From Bacteroidales bacterium (lineage in GTDB: Bacteria > Bacteroidota > Bacteroidia > Bacteroidales > VadinHA17), in NCBI GenBank assembly GCA_003141715.1, contig PLNF01000101.1:17856-54899 (forward strand): 37,044 nt of DNA, in the 5' to 3' direction. Below, in pieces: positions 25,264-33,735 of the stretch. Position 1 is the stretch's first letter. Each line of letters starts with the position of its first letter. Position numbers and translations under genes: made by a program. A model generated the notes under the pieces. That model did no database searches. It was not told the DNA's origin and worked only from the letters and a program-made list of their open reading frames with translations.

Positions 25264-25621
25264 TCAATTACACAACGCCTTGTTTGTTATATTAATCCTA
25301 ACATGATTGTAGATAGCAATTACACTTGATCCATACTTTTCACTCAAAGCAGATTCTATAGCATCACCAAGTAAATCAGTTTTCAATAACCTTGATTCCT
25401 CGATATCATTAGCGACAATCCCGATAACCTCCCCGAGATTGCCACTATTGACGTTATTGGTGAAGTTTGAATTACTGAATACCTCTTCTATCAGCACAAG
25501 CTGATCTTGAACTTTCTGAGGAAGATTTCCTTTAAATACCTGCCGGGCGGAGTTTATTATGAAGCTTTTTTAGGGCGTTATTGGTTTTATTATCTGCGTA
25601 GTGTACTGTTGATCGGGCCAT
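25264..25621 (-). pseudogene. Frameshifted small gene between abiEii and hsdR
   Basis: An ATG at 25621 starts MARSTVHYADNKTNNALK; the downstream frame reads IINSARQVFKGNLPQKVQ and continues to NITNKALCN and a stop at 25264. The two are joined if one A is removed from the AAAAAA run at about 25570-25575 (reverse strand), giving a protein of about 118 residues. I do not recognise the family; it is helical and soluble. Its C-terminal part contains EKYGSSVIAI encoded by the 32-bp repeat (25312-25343) that recurs at 27562-27593. The shift could be a real mutation or a homopolymer sequencing error. Confidence 0.6.
25312..25343. repeat. 32-bp perfect direct repeat, left copy
   Basis: Positions 25312-25343 and 27562-27593 are identical over 32 bases in the same orientation (both begin GATAGCAATTACACTTGATC). 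Flanking bases differ at once on both sides. Both copies are read in the same frame, as EKYGSSVIAI, on the reverse strand. The two copies bracket the AbiE genes at a distance of 2250 bases. Confidence 0.95.
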
Positions 25622-25634
25622 TATAGAATTATTG

Positions 25635-26693
25635 TTATTTAGTTAGTTCATATATTTTATGCCAGTAAAAAAATGCTTCCGGATTTGATTTTTTAAGTTT
25701 ATTTAATCGAGTATAAAATGGTTGCTCAATATTCCAATCTTTAACCTGCAAAGGTTCCTTGTATTTCTCAAGAACCGTTATCTTTCTTTCGATAGCAGTA
25801 GCCAAATATGTAGCTTTAGCTGAATGAACGATGGCTTTTTCAATATGATATGATTCAGAGAAAATAAACTGCTTAATTTGAGTAATTCCTGTAAGAAGAC
25901 CTTTATAATCGCCTTTGCCATCCAGTCCCCTTGTTCCCAGTAGCAAAGAGGTTTGAATAATATCATTAACAACATCCTTTGAATTTGCATTTATGCCTTT
26001 ATACCCAGATTCTACAACAACATATTCATTAAATGTTTTAGCGACGATCGAAAGATCATCGGATTTATCAAACAAATATCCGATATCATATAATTGTTTA
26101 ATTATTTCCATTGTCTGACTATGTCCATTCTTCAGATAAGGTATTCCAGTTGTATTTGGAGCAAATGCAGTAAGCTTATCACCAATTATATCATCAAAAG
26201 AAGGAACTGTAACATTAGCTAGAGGCCCTTCCTGTTGTACGAAAGTTGAATCTACTGTTATACTTTCAAGTTTTTGGTAATGAGTCTTATCAAATAATAT
26301 ATCCAAAAGGACATATTGTTCAGTATCTGAAGTACGATAAACTGGAGTATAAAAAAACTTATAATGGGACTTTGGTATATTGGAATTAGTTGTCCTTTTC
26401 TGCTCTGAATACCGTGTAAACCGTTTTGTTTTTACAATATTCTCAAAGATGCTATTGAGTTCTATTTTTTCAGGTACGATAATATCAATATCTATTGATA
26501 ATCTCCTCGTGCTACCAAACATCAGCATAAGTGCAGTGCCCCCCTTAAAGACAAATGAGAATTTTGATCCTGCAAGTCCTTCCAACAAAAGCAATGCCCG
26601 GATTACTTTCTCTATCAGTATCTTATCGGCTTTATTGTTTCTATTCGAAACTATTTCAAACCATTCAATAGTTAAGGATTTTTCTGATATCAT
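25635..26693 (-). CDS. AbiEii/AbiGii-type nucleotidyltransferase toxin
   Basis: The 352-residue protein belongs to the DNA-polymerase-beta-like nucleotidyltransferase toxins. FKGGTALMLMFG (about residues 49-60) followed by RLSIDIDIIV gives the GG[ST] and DxD catalytic motifs. DDIIGDKLTAFAP (about 185-197) and KQLYDIGYLFD form the third motif region and a conserved helix. Such toxins transfer nucleotides, with tRNA acceptor stems established as targets for the related MenT enzymes, and block growth unless held by the antitoxin. The AbiEi-like gene lies 9 bases upstream and is co-transcribed. Catalytic residues are intact, so the toxin is likely active. Confidence 0.9.
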   Translation of the reverse strand: MISEKSLTIEWFEIVSNRNNKADKILIEKVIRALLLLEGLAGSKFSFVFKGGTALMLMFGSTRRLSIDIDIIVPEKIELNSIFENIVKTKRFTRYSEQKRTTNSNIPKSHYKFFYTPVYRTSDTEQYVLLDILFDKTHYQKLESITVDSTFVQQEGPLANVTVPSFDDIIGDKLTAFAPNTTGIPYLKNGHSQTMEIIKQLYDIGYLFDKSDDLSIVAKTFNEYVVVESGYKGINANSKDVVNDIIQTSLLLGTRGLDGKGDYKGLLTGITQIKQFIFSESYHIEKAIVHSAKATYLATAIERKITVLEKYKEPLQVKDWNIEQPFYTRLNKLKKSNPEAFFYWHKIYELTK

Positions 26694-26702
26694 AATACAA
26701 AT

Positions 26703-27401
26703 TTACGGCAGCAAATCATGATCTGCTGCCAAATTATTGGTCCTCAATATTTGCAAAATTTCTGACTTCTTTCTTTTCCTGTCTGCATATCTGATCAGCT
26801 TGCTTATATTAATAGAATACCGGTCAAATGCATTTACAAAGACATGATTGATTTCATTCCCCTTTAAAAACTCAAATTCCTCATCCAACAGAGCATCAAC
26901 AAGGATCTTTTCAATAGTTACTGTAGGTACATTCTTTATTAACTGAAGAGGGGTTTCAGAGACTAATGGACGTACAATTACTACTCCTTGAAGTTCATTT
27001 ATATAATTATCAAAAAGATCCTTACTGGGTCTATAAAACACCGCCTTATATTTTTCTTTTAAAGTATGAAAAACCGATTCGGCTGAATCTCTATCAGCAT
27101 CAACAAAAACAATATTAGTCCTTGGGATATGATGGCCAAATTCAATTATAGAAGAAGATCCCCAGATACAATATTGAATAAAGGGAAATTTCTCTTTAAC
27201 AATTTTACTAATCTTTATAATTCTATTATCTACTTCGGGAATATAAAGTGAACCCTTACCAAATTTAAACTTTCCTTTTCCGATACGTAATAATATCCCC
27301 AGGTCAACTAAACTGTAGACTCGCCAGTTTACTGTCGATGATGGAATGGATGGTTCTGTCTCCCTGTAGAAAGAAAGGATATCTTTAGTGGTGAAAACCA
27401 A
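26703..27401 (-). CDS. AbiEi-like antitoxin (DUF6577 type)
   Basis: Beginning at TTG 27401 the product has 232 residues: an N-terminal winged-helix region (TTKDILSFYRETEPSIPSST... VDLGILLRIGKGKFKFG) for DNA binding, then a larger domain with IWGSSSIIEFG and VTIEKILVDALLDEE that would contact the toxin. I recall this as the DUF6577 group, paired with AbiEii-like toxins. The open frame continues upstream of the TTG (KKLYIPQLKEKFENKLV), which looks like the normal first helix of the family, but contains no ATG or GTG. The true start is therefore uncertain. AbiEi proteins autorepress by binding inverted repeats near the promoter; a suitable one lies at 27488-27511. Confidence 0.82.
   Translation of the reverse strand: MVFTTKDILSFYRETEPSIPSSTVNWRVYSLVDLGILLRIGKGKFKFGKGSLYIPEVDNRIIKISKIVKEKFPFIQYCIWGSSSIIEFGHHIPRTNIVFVDADRDSAESVFHTLKEKYKAVFYRPSKDLFDNYINELQGVVIVRPLVSETPLQLIKNVPTVTIEKILVDALLDEEFEFLKGNEINHVFVNAFDRYSINISKLIRYADRKRKKSEILQILRTNNLAADHDLLP
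26707..26730. promoter_or_regulatory. Inverted repeat GGCAGCA-N10-TGCTGCC, copy inside the antitoxin 3' end
   Basis: A 24-base element with perfect 7-bp arms overlaps the last codons of the AbiEi-like gene, 14 bases before the toxin ATG. Read on the reverse strand it is followed by GTAAATTTG, and the copy upstream of the operon is followed by GAAAATTTG on the plus strand, so flanking sequence is conserved too. Confidence 0.6.
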
Positions 27402-27487
27402 TTTGTTTTCAAACTTTTCTTTAAGTTGTGGTATGTATAATTTCTTTTCGAAGATGATATATTTTTGTTAAAGTTAAACAAATTATT

Positions 27488-27511
27488 GGCAGCAAAACAA
27501 GAAATGCTGCC
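27488..27511. promoter_or_regulatory. Inverted repeat GGCAGCA-N10-TGCTGCC upstream of the AbiE operon (candidate operator)
   Basis: Perfect 7-bp arms with a 10-base spacer stand 87 bases upstream of the TTG start. This is the position expected for the operator bound by an autoregulating AbiEi antitoxin. The same arms and spacer length recur at 26707-26730. Confidence 0.6.
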
Positions 27512-27555
27512 GAAAATTTGAAAAAAAAGGAAGACAACACTTCCTTTTTTTGCTG

Positions 27556-27672
27556 TTAACTGATAGCAATTACACTTGATCCATACTTTTCACGGATCAT
27601 TTCAAGAGGTATGGGTTCCTGGTTCGATGATCTATCATCTTCCTGACGATAATACCAGAACAATTTATTAGC
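27556..27672 (-). pseudogene. C-terminal fragment carrying the right repeat copy
   Basis: A reverse-strand frame reads NKLFWYYRQEDDRSSNQ, then PLEMIREKYGSSVIAIS and a stop. Its last ten residues before the final Ser come from the 32-bp repeat. It overlaps the end of the RadC fragment in another frame. It looks coding, but its upstream part has been replaced by RadC sequence, so it is a gene tail without a body. Confidence 0.45.
27562..27593. repeat. 32-bp perfect direct repeat, right copy
   Basis: Identical to 25312-25343, same orientation. It forms the end of a short truncated frame upstream of the AbiE operon. Confidence 0.95.
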
Positions 27673-27902
27673 TGAATATCCATTATGTTTCCAGCTTCTT
27701 TGATTTTCTGAGTAATCTTGGTATCTGACTCACTAGGATTAAAATTACCGGATGGATGATTATGACAGACAATGAGACCTGAAGCATTTAATTTAAGGGC
27801 TGCCTGGAGTATTATCCTGACATCTGTAACAGTGCCGGATAGTCCACCTTTTGAAACAGCAATGATGCCTAAGACAGCATTGGAAGGTTCATTTTCTTGC
27901 AT
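27597..27902 (-). pseudogene. RadC-like JAB-domain fragment
   Basis: The frame encodes the core of a RadC-type JAB protein: VLGIIAVSKGGLSGTVTD, then the zinc-binding CHNHPSGNFNPSESD and ITQKIKEAGNIMDIQL. Intact relatives have about 40 more N-terminal residues (ending near LNRANKVLG) and finish with a DHLIVT...GYYSFADEGLL segment; both are missing. At the C-terminal end homology stops at DIQL and the frame runs on into unrelated codons. It is a piece of gene, probably inactive. RadC-like genes are frequent in mobile islands. Confidence 0.75.
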
Positions 27903-27970
27903 AAAGCCTGAAAACGAGGCTCGTTGCGCAGACAGTCAAATATCGGTAGTAACTTATTTCTGAAAAATAT
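27869..27970 (-). pseudogene. C-terminal tail of a TPR-containing protein
   Basis: A reverse-strand frame reads LLPIFDCLRNEPRFQALCKKMNLP and a stop shortly after. The L-R-x-(E/D)-P-R-F-Q-A-L-x-x-K-M-x-L ending is characteristic of TPR-repeat proteins such as cyclase- or kinase-linked TPR regulators. Nothing upstream continues it: a stop is at 27971-27973. It overlaps the beginning of the RadC fragment, showing that the two were joined by recombination. Confidence 0.55.
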
Positions 27971-27981
27971 TCAAATTAACA

Positions 27982-28605
27982 TTATTGACCTGCAAATAAT
28001 GAACTAATTGAGATCCCAATCACTCTGTTTTTCATTTCCGAATCAACTGTTTTCTCAGGCGATACGTTTGCCAGACCTATTCCATATTGCGCAGAAATCA
28101 GGAGACCTTTGATATTTACTCCGGCTCCAAAATTTAATCCAATATCAAATGGTTTCAAATCATTATTTTCGCCCGATCCATAACTTATTTTTTTTAATTC
28201 ATCTCCTGATTCTATCTTATAACCACCCACACCACAGGCGAAATAAGGGCCGGCAAACAGAGATATTTTTACCGCATCTAAACTAAAGCTATAAACAGCA
28301 ATAACTGGAACCTCAACGTAAATTGGGGATATAGAAAACTCTACACTATCAATTTTATAATTTGAACCTTTAGCAGAAAACAAAAGGCCTGGTTGCAAAG
28401 TAAAATTACCTTCTAAGGGTATCTCAAAAAATCCACCAAAATGAATACCTGCCGGCATATCCGGATGGGAACTTATACCTTGAGTTTTCAATGTCATAGT
28501 TGACAGATTCAAACCAAATACATATCCAGTCTTAATCTGAGCATGTATGTCTGTAAAAGGAACCGCTAAGAAAATTGCCAATGCATATTTCAGATAGTTT
28601 TTCAT
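27982..28605 (-). CDS. Outer membrane beta-barrel protein (PorT/OMP_b-brl_2 type)
   Basis: The 207-residue protein has a signal peptide (cleavage about DIHAQ, residue 23) followed by alternating-pattern strands typical of eight-stranded barrels: TGYVFGLNLSTM, AGIHFGGFFEIPL, FTLQPGLLFSAKG, YVEVPVIAVYSF, VKISLFAGPYFACGVGG, DIGLNFGAGVNI and LISAQYGIGLANV. The YVEVPV strand is a hallmark of the porin-family/PorT domain in Bacteroidetes. Specific function is unknown. It lies at the right boundary of the accessory island and looks intact, with a good promoter (28690-28720). Confidence 0.82.
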   Translation of the reverse strand: MKNYLKYALAIFLAVPFTDIHAQIKTGYVFGLNLSTMTLKTQGISSHPDMPAGIHFGGFFEIPLEGNFTLQPGLLFSAKGSNYKIDSVEFSISPIYVEVPVIAVYSFSLDAVKISLFAGPYFACGVGGYKIESGDELKKISYGSGENNDLKPFDIGLNFGAGVNIKGLLISAQYGIGLANVSPEKTVDSEMKNRVIGISISSLFAGQ

Positions 28606-28689
28606 TTACATATCAATTTAACATAGAAGTCATTATACGTACGTTTTGCTCTGTTTTTTTCTGCATATTGTCTTTTATTACCTTTTATC

Positions 28690-28720
28690 CAAAGGTACAC
28701 CTTGTAAAAGCCTAAGTCAA
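28690..28720 (-). promoter_or_regulatory. Bacteroidetes-type promoter for the beta-barrel gene
   Basis: Reverse-strand TTG, 20 bases, then TACCTTTG fit the -33/-7 pattern. The transcript would have a leader of about 80 bases before the ATG at 28605. Confidence 0.55.
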
Positions 28721-28787
28721 TTTTATTTTAGCAGGTCAATGATAAGTGGCCCTGGCTGCGGATGCATCGTGATTAAATCCTTCCTCT

Positions 28788-28863
28788 CCGAATGAAACTG
28801 TTTTATCACAAGTGTAATAGAATACCCGGAATGACCGGCATCTGAATGTAAGAAAACGGAGTC
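28788..28863 (-). pseudogene. Fragment of a PQQ-propeller gene start
   Basis: Reverse-strand residues KDSVFLHSDAGHSGYSITLV and IKQFHS align with KESAFFHADASHSGFYNTLG and IKQLHG at the mature N-terminus of the propeller protein encoded at 16491-17810. The DNA agrees at roughly three quarters of positions over about 75 bases. Beyond it the frame runs out within 65 bases and no propeller repeat follows. An ATG-started frame of 86 codons (28723-28983) contains it but has no signal peptide. Confidence 0.65.
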
Positions 28864-29002
28864 TTTATAAATAAAAGAATTTGCAGGTGTGGGAATATAT
28901 ATATTAAAGTAATTGTCTATTAAAAAAGAATAGCTAATCGGCTCAATCTTCAATGTTGTTGCCAGACTTACTCGAATCTTCATAAAATTAAATATAATTG
29001 AA

Positions 29003-29911
29003 ATGAAAAGAATTATTCCCCTTTTAATTGTAGTCTGTTTTTTAATTTCATGCTCAAAAAAAATATATGATTCAGCCAACTGGCAAAACAAGAAAGTCAC
29101 AATTGATGGCAAAATATCTGAATGGTCAAATCCATTGAGATTTTATGATCAGAAAACAGGAATCAGTTACAATATTTCAAACGACCAATATAACCTCTAT
29201 TTTGTTTGCAGCATTACGAATGAATTTCTGCAAACAAAAATACTGCGTTCAGGTCTTGAATTCAAAATAGATACTCTCGGGAAAAAATCCCTTGGTGTCG
29301 GTATTAAGTACCCAATTGGTAATATATCGGTCACGGAGCTGAAACCAAATAATCCGCAAACTAAAGAAGGTTCCAACGAAAGACCTGATCGTTCAGCTTA
29401 TAAATTAAAACTTCTTGCCCAGGCAACGGAAATTCAGCTGGTTGGATTTAAACCACGTTTTGGGAAAATCATCTCTCTGGCCGTTCCAAACAATGCAGGT
29501 ATTTCAGCAGCGATAAATTTTGATGTGAATGGCATTATGAATTATGAAGCTGTAATTCCATTTTCAACATTTTACAAAGACGAGCTGACACCATCTGATT
29601 CGAGCACAATATTTAACTTTCAGATTAAAGTTAACCCGGTTCCCAATTCAAATAATAGTTCAAACAACAGCAGCGGAATGAGAGGTGGAGGAATGCGCGG
29701 TGGTGGAATGGGTGGTGGCGGAGGGATGCGCGGAGGTGGAATGGGTGGTAGCGGAGGGATGCGCGGAGGTGGAATGGGTGGTAGCGGAATGCGTGGAGGT
29801 GGTATGGGCGGCAGCAGGTCCGGAGACAATGGAGGAAACGGCTATCAAAAAAATGCTAACATGGCAGGAACCACAAAGACTACGGTAAAACTGAAACTTG
29901 CCTACCGTTAA
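29003..29911 (+). CDS. Lipoprotein with CBM9-like domain and Gly/Met-rich repeat tail
   Basis: The 302-residue protein starts with a lipobox (VVCFLISCSKK, Cys17), so it is membrane-anchored. Residues 30-210 have the strand pattern of a CBM9/DOMON-like sandwich, opening with VTIDGKISEWSNP, then NDQYNLYFVCSI and GLEFKIDT, ending with the NYEAVIPFSTF strand. Residues about 224-275 are a low-complexity GGMRGGGMGGS repeat, and a short ordered tail (TVKLKLAYR) follows. The Gly/Met/Arg segment could bind metal or be a flexible linker; no function is known to me. The gene is divergent from the region holding the propeller fragment and ends at a shared terminator. Confidence 0.72.
   Translation: MKRIIPLLIVVCFLISCSKKIYDSANWQNKKVTIDGKISEWSNPLRFYDQKTGISYNISNDQYNLYFVCSITNEFLQTKILRSGLEFKIDTLGKKSLGVGIKYPIGNISVTELKPNNPQTKEGSNERPDRSAYKLKLLAQATEIQLVGFKPRFGKIISLAVPNNAGISAAINFDVNGIMNYEAVIPFSTFYKDELTPSDSSTIFNFQIKVNPVPNSNNSSNNSSGMRGGGMRGGGMGGGGGMRGGGMGGSGGMRGGGMGGSGMRGGGMGGSRSGDNGGNGYQKNANMAGTTKTTVKLKLAYR
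29678..29817 (+). repeat. In-frame tandem repeat coding GGMRGGGMGGS
   Basis: A 33-base unit coding GGMRGGGMGGS is repeated about three times, with shorter 15-18-base partial units before and after. Because the unit is a multiple of three, changes in copy number alter length without frameshift. Confidence 0.85.
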
Positions 29912-29934
29912 TATTATTCTTAGCGATATACTCA

Positions 29935-29964
29935 GGAAGTACGGAAACAATTTTCCGTACTTTC

Positions 29965-29965
<1 letters not shown>
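29935..29965. terminator. Bidirectional terminator hairpin
   Basis: AGTACGGAAA pairs perfectly with TTTCCGTACT around a 4-base loop, and the stem extends by A-T and G-C pairs. It lies between two converging genes (stops at 29911 and 29965) and can serve both strands. Confidence 0.75.
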
Positions 29966-31797
<1,832 letters not shown>

Positions 31798-31798
31798 T

Positions 31799-31836
31799 AA
31801 AAAAAAAGCCCCGAATTAATTTTAATAATTCAGGGC
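31799..31836 (-). terminator. Rho-independent terminator of the DUF3494 gene
   Basis: On the reverse strand a stem (GCCCTGAATTA against TAATTCGGGGC) with an AT loop is followed at once by a run of T residues. It begins about 40 bases after the stop codon at 31877. Confidence 0.8.
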
Positions 31837-31876
31837 CTATTATGGTTTTATCTTCCGGGATTTTTATTCCCATTAA

Positions 31877-32944
31877 TTATTGTGGTTTTGTAACAGTATT
31901 AGCGTCAAGAACGACAGCAGTCTGTGCAAGTGCCCTTCCATTTATGGATGCACCGGTTTGAAAAGTAATGCCTGTCATCGATAAAATAACTCCTTCAAAA
32001 TGAGAGGTAGTCCCTAAAGTTGCCTGACCAGCTACCTGCCAGAATATATTCTTAGCCAATGCGCCTCCGGATAAGGTGATATTCACAGCAGAGCTCATGC
32101 TCAGGTTCCCTGAAATCTGAAAAATCCATACATCAGTTGCGCTACCCGAGATAATAACATCTGATGGCATTGTTACTGCGCTAGTCCATTTATAGAGTCC
32201 TGCTATAAGAGTTTTGCCGCCTATATTTCCGGTACCTAATTCAGTGAAATCAGGGAAAGAACGCCCAGCCGCATCGTTGTATGCAGTGACCATATTGTTG
32301 ACTGCCGTGGTCAGGTTAATAGGAGTCGGATCCGCCATATCTGCACCAAATATTTGTCCTGTCACCTGTGCGGAAGTCGCATATCCGGTTGCTTTTGTAA
32401 GGGCAAATCCTGTGATATAAGAAGTGGCAGCAGGACTAATACCCAAATCTCCGGTAACTGCAGAAGTTGCACTGTTATTTATTGCCGTTTTTGCTAAAAT
32501 AACATAGTTGCCCGAAGTTCCTAAATCCACAACCGCCAGAACTGATGTGCTACCCCCGGTAGTAAAACTCCATACGGAATTAGCTGCGAGTGAATTGCCA
32601 TTTAAACTTTTAGCCCCTGTAGTCATTGTGGCCGTGTAAGAAGTGCCAGCTGCAAGGGTATTTGTGGGTGTAAATGTTGCTGTTGTTCCGGAATAGGTCA
32701 CTGTTCCATTAATTGCAGTTGAACCTTGTTTTAGGACAAAAGTTGAGTTGTTGATCGTTAAGGGATCCATTGGCTCACTGAAGGTAAATTCAATTGCCTT
32801 GTTGCGTGCCACACCAGTGACGTTATTAAGAGGGTCTGTTGTAGTTGCCGTGAGAATTGCGCCGGTATTATCATCTTTCTTACATGCGAAGATAGATACA
32901 ACCAATAGCAAAGAAATGATTAAGAACACATTTTTAATTTTCAT
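31877..32944 (-). CDS. DUF3494 (ice-binding-like) lipoprotein with SbsA Ig-like domain
   Basis: The 355-residue protein has a lipobox (VVSIFACKKDD, Cys21). Residues 30-131 form an SbsA/Big_5 Ig-like domain: DPLNNVTGVARNKAIEFTFSEPMDP at its start and the SVWSFTTG end. Residues 134-355 form a DUF3494 beta-solenoid: LGTSGNYVILAKTAI near its start, the GDLGISPAA motif, FPDFTELGTGNIGGKTLIAGLYKW, then VWIFQISGNLSMSS, KNIFWQVAGQATLGTTSHFEG and GRALAQTAVVLD at the end. This fold is shared by bacterial ice-binding proteins and by adhesins of non-cold organisms, so ice binding cannot be assumed. It is surface or periplasm anchored. A palindrome overlaps its promoter and a terminator follows, so it is monocistronic. 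Confidence 0.9.
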   Translation of the reverse strand: MKIKNVFLIISLLLVVSIFACKKDDNTGAILTATTTDPLNNVTGVARNKAIEFTFSEPMDPLTINNSTFVLKQGSTAINGTVTYSGTTATFTPTNTLAAGTSYTATMTTGAKSLNGNSLAANSVWSFTTGGSTSVLAVVDLGTSGNYVILAKTAINNSATSAVTGDLGISPAATSYITGFALTKATGYATSAQVTGQIFGADMADPTPINLTTAVNNMVTAYNDAAGRSFPDFTELGTGNIGGKTLIAGLYKWTSAVTMPSDVIISGSATDVWIFQISGNLSMSSAVNITLSGGALAKNIFWQVAGQATLGTTSHFEGVILSMTGITFQTGASINGRALAQTAVVLDANTVTKPQ

Positions 32945-32960
32945 TAGATTTTATTAAGAC

Positions 32961-32980
32961 GTGTGAAAATATTTTCACAC
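32961..32980. promoter_or_regulatory. Perfect 20-bp palindrome at the DUF3494 promoter
   Basis: GTGTGAAAATATTTTCACAC reads the same on both strands. It lies 17 bases upstream of the ATG and just downstream of a -7-like box (CACCTTTG on the reverse strand, 32983-32990), so it would cover the transcription start. It contains TGTGA-N8-TCACA. A dimeric repressor site is the simplest reading. Confidence 0.6.
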
Positions 32981-33064
32981 AACAAAGGTGAGGCTTTCTT
33001 TCCCCGAAATATTACATAACTAATTAAATAAGTTACATAATTCACATTGCAGTGTAGAAAACTT

Positions 33065-33454
33065 TCAGACTGAATAACCAGGGTTATATTTATCCAAACC
33101 AATAGTTTCTTCAAATGCCCTTACAAACTTCATAAAAAAAGTTGAATAATCCTCCTTATCAATATAATCATATGTCTCGTCAGGGGTGGAAGGGATATCT
33201 TCGAATTTTGTAACTCCTACAGGTTTTTGTTTTTCTGATTTGGTAAAATCGACTCGTTCACCATCAATCCGGTTATAAAAATGCCAGTCTTTTTCCTTAT
33301 GAGTCTTTAAGATTTCACCTCCAAAAACATCATGAATCAGCAGGGAGATTATTCCATCTTGTCCATTTGTCTGATTATCGGGGGTTAACCTCCGTATGGA
33401 ATCTGGTGCCAGGCTCCTTTTTAGTGCCTCATACACAATCATTTTATTAAACAT
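33065..33454 (-). CDS. YunG-like protein
   Basis: The 129-residue cytosolic protein resembles the YunG family: an ALKRSLAPDSIRR start, GQDGIISLLIHDVFGGEIL (about residues 31-49) and WHFYNRIDGERVDFTKSE. In YunG proteins the corresponding segments read GQCAVTALVVQDYFGGE and HYWNRL.DG.EVDLT. The usual Cys of the GQCA segment, part of a possible Cys-His papain-like arrangement, is Asp here, so any enzymatic activity is doubtful. Function of the family is unknown. No operon partner; the genes on both sides are separated by more than 100 bases. Confidence 0.72.
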   Translation of the reverse strand: MFNKMIVYEALKRSLAPDSIRRLTPDNQTNGQDGIISLLIHDVFGGEILKTHKEKDWHFYNRIDGERVDFTKSEKQKPVGVTKFEDIPSTPDETYDYIDKEDYSTFFMKFVRAFEETIGLDKYNPGYSV

Positions 33455-33735
33455 ATTCTAAAACATTGGTTACTAACCGATAATAATCAGGAACTAATTT
33501 CTTCATGTAAATTTCAGATGAATAATTAATCTAAATATCCTGATATAAAGTTAAAACCTATAAATTCGGGAAGTATTACAAAACTCCTATAAAAATTTGC
33601 ATGATTTACGGGTTCAGCATATTACTTTGCCTCTCCTGGTAAGTATTTAAATGAAAATATATTTTCTAAATATTTTACTTTTAGTAAATTCGGAGGGCAA
33701 AGCCGTAAGACTGCAAGACCTGAAAGTTCCCATTG
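33455..33735. other. Intergenic spacer
   Basis: No gene is visible. The end of the stretch (about 33695-33722) contains GTAAGACTGCAAGACC, related to the CTTGCAGTCCTGCGGTCTTGCAG filler at 19989-20011; both are degenerate intergenic repeats of this genome. Confidence 0.4.

Noticed and set aside
25312-27593. Insertion sequence with target duplication
   Set aside because: The 32-bp repeats are far longer than usual target duplications, there is no transposase between them and no terminal inverted repeat at the borders.
29678-29817. CRISPR-like array
   Set aside because: The repeats are contiguous and in frame, with no unique spacers and no cas genes.
29620-29950. Pro-rich and His/Thr-rich reverse frames opposite the lipoprotein
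   Set aside because: They are antisense images of the glycine-rich repeat, not genes.
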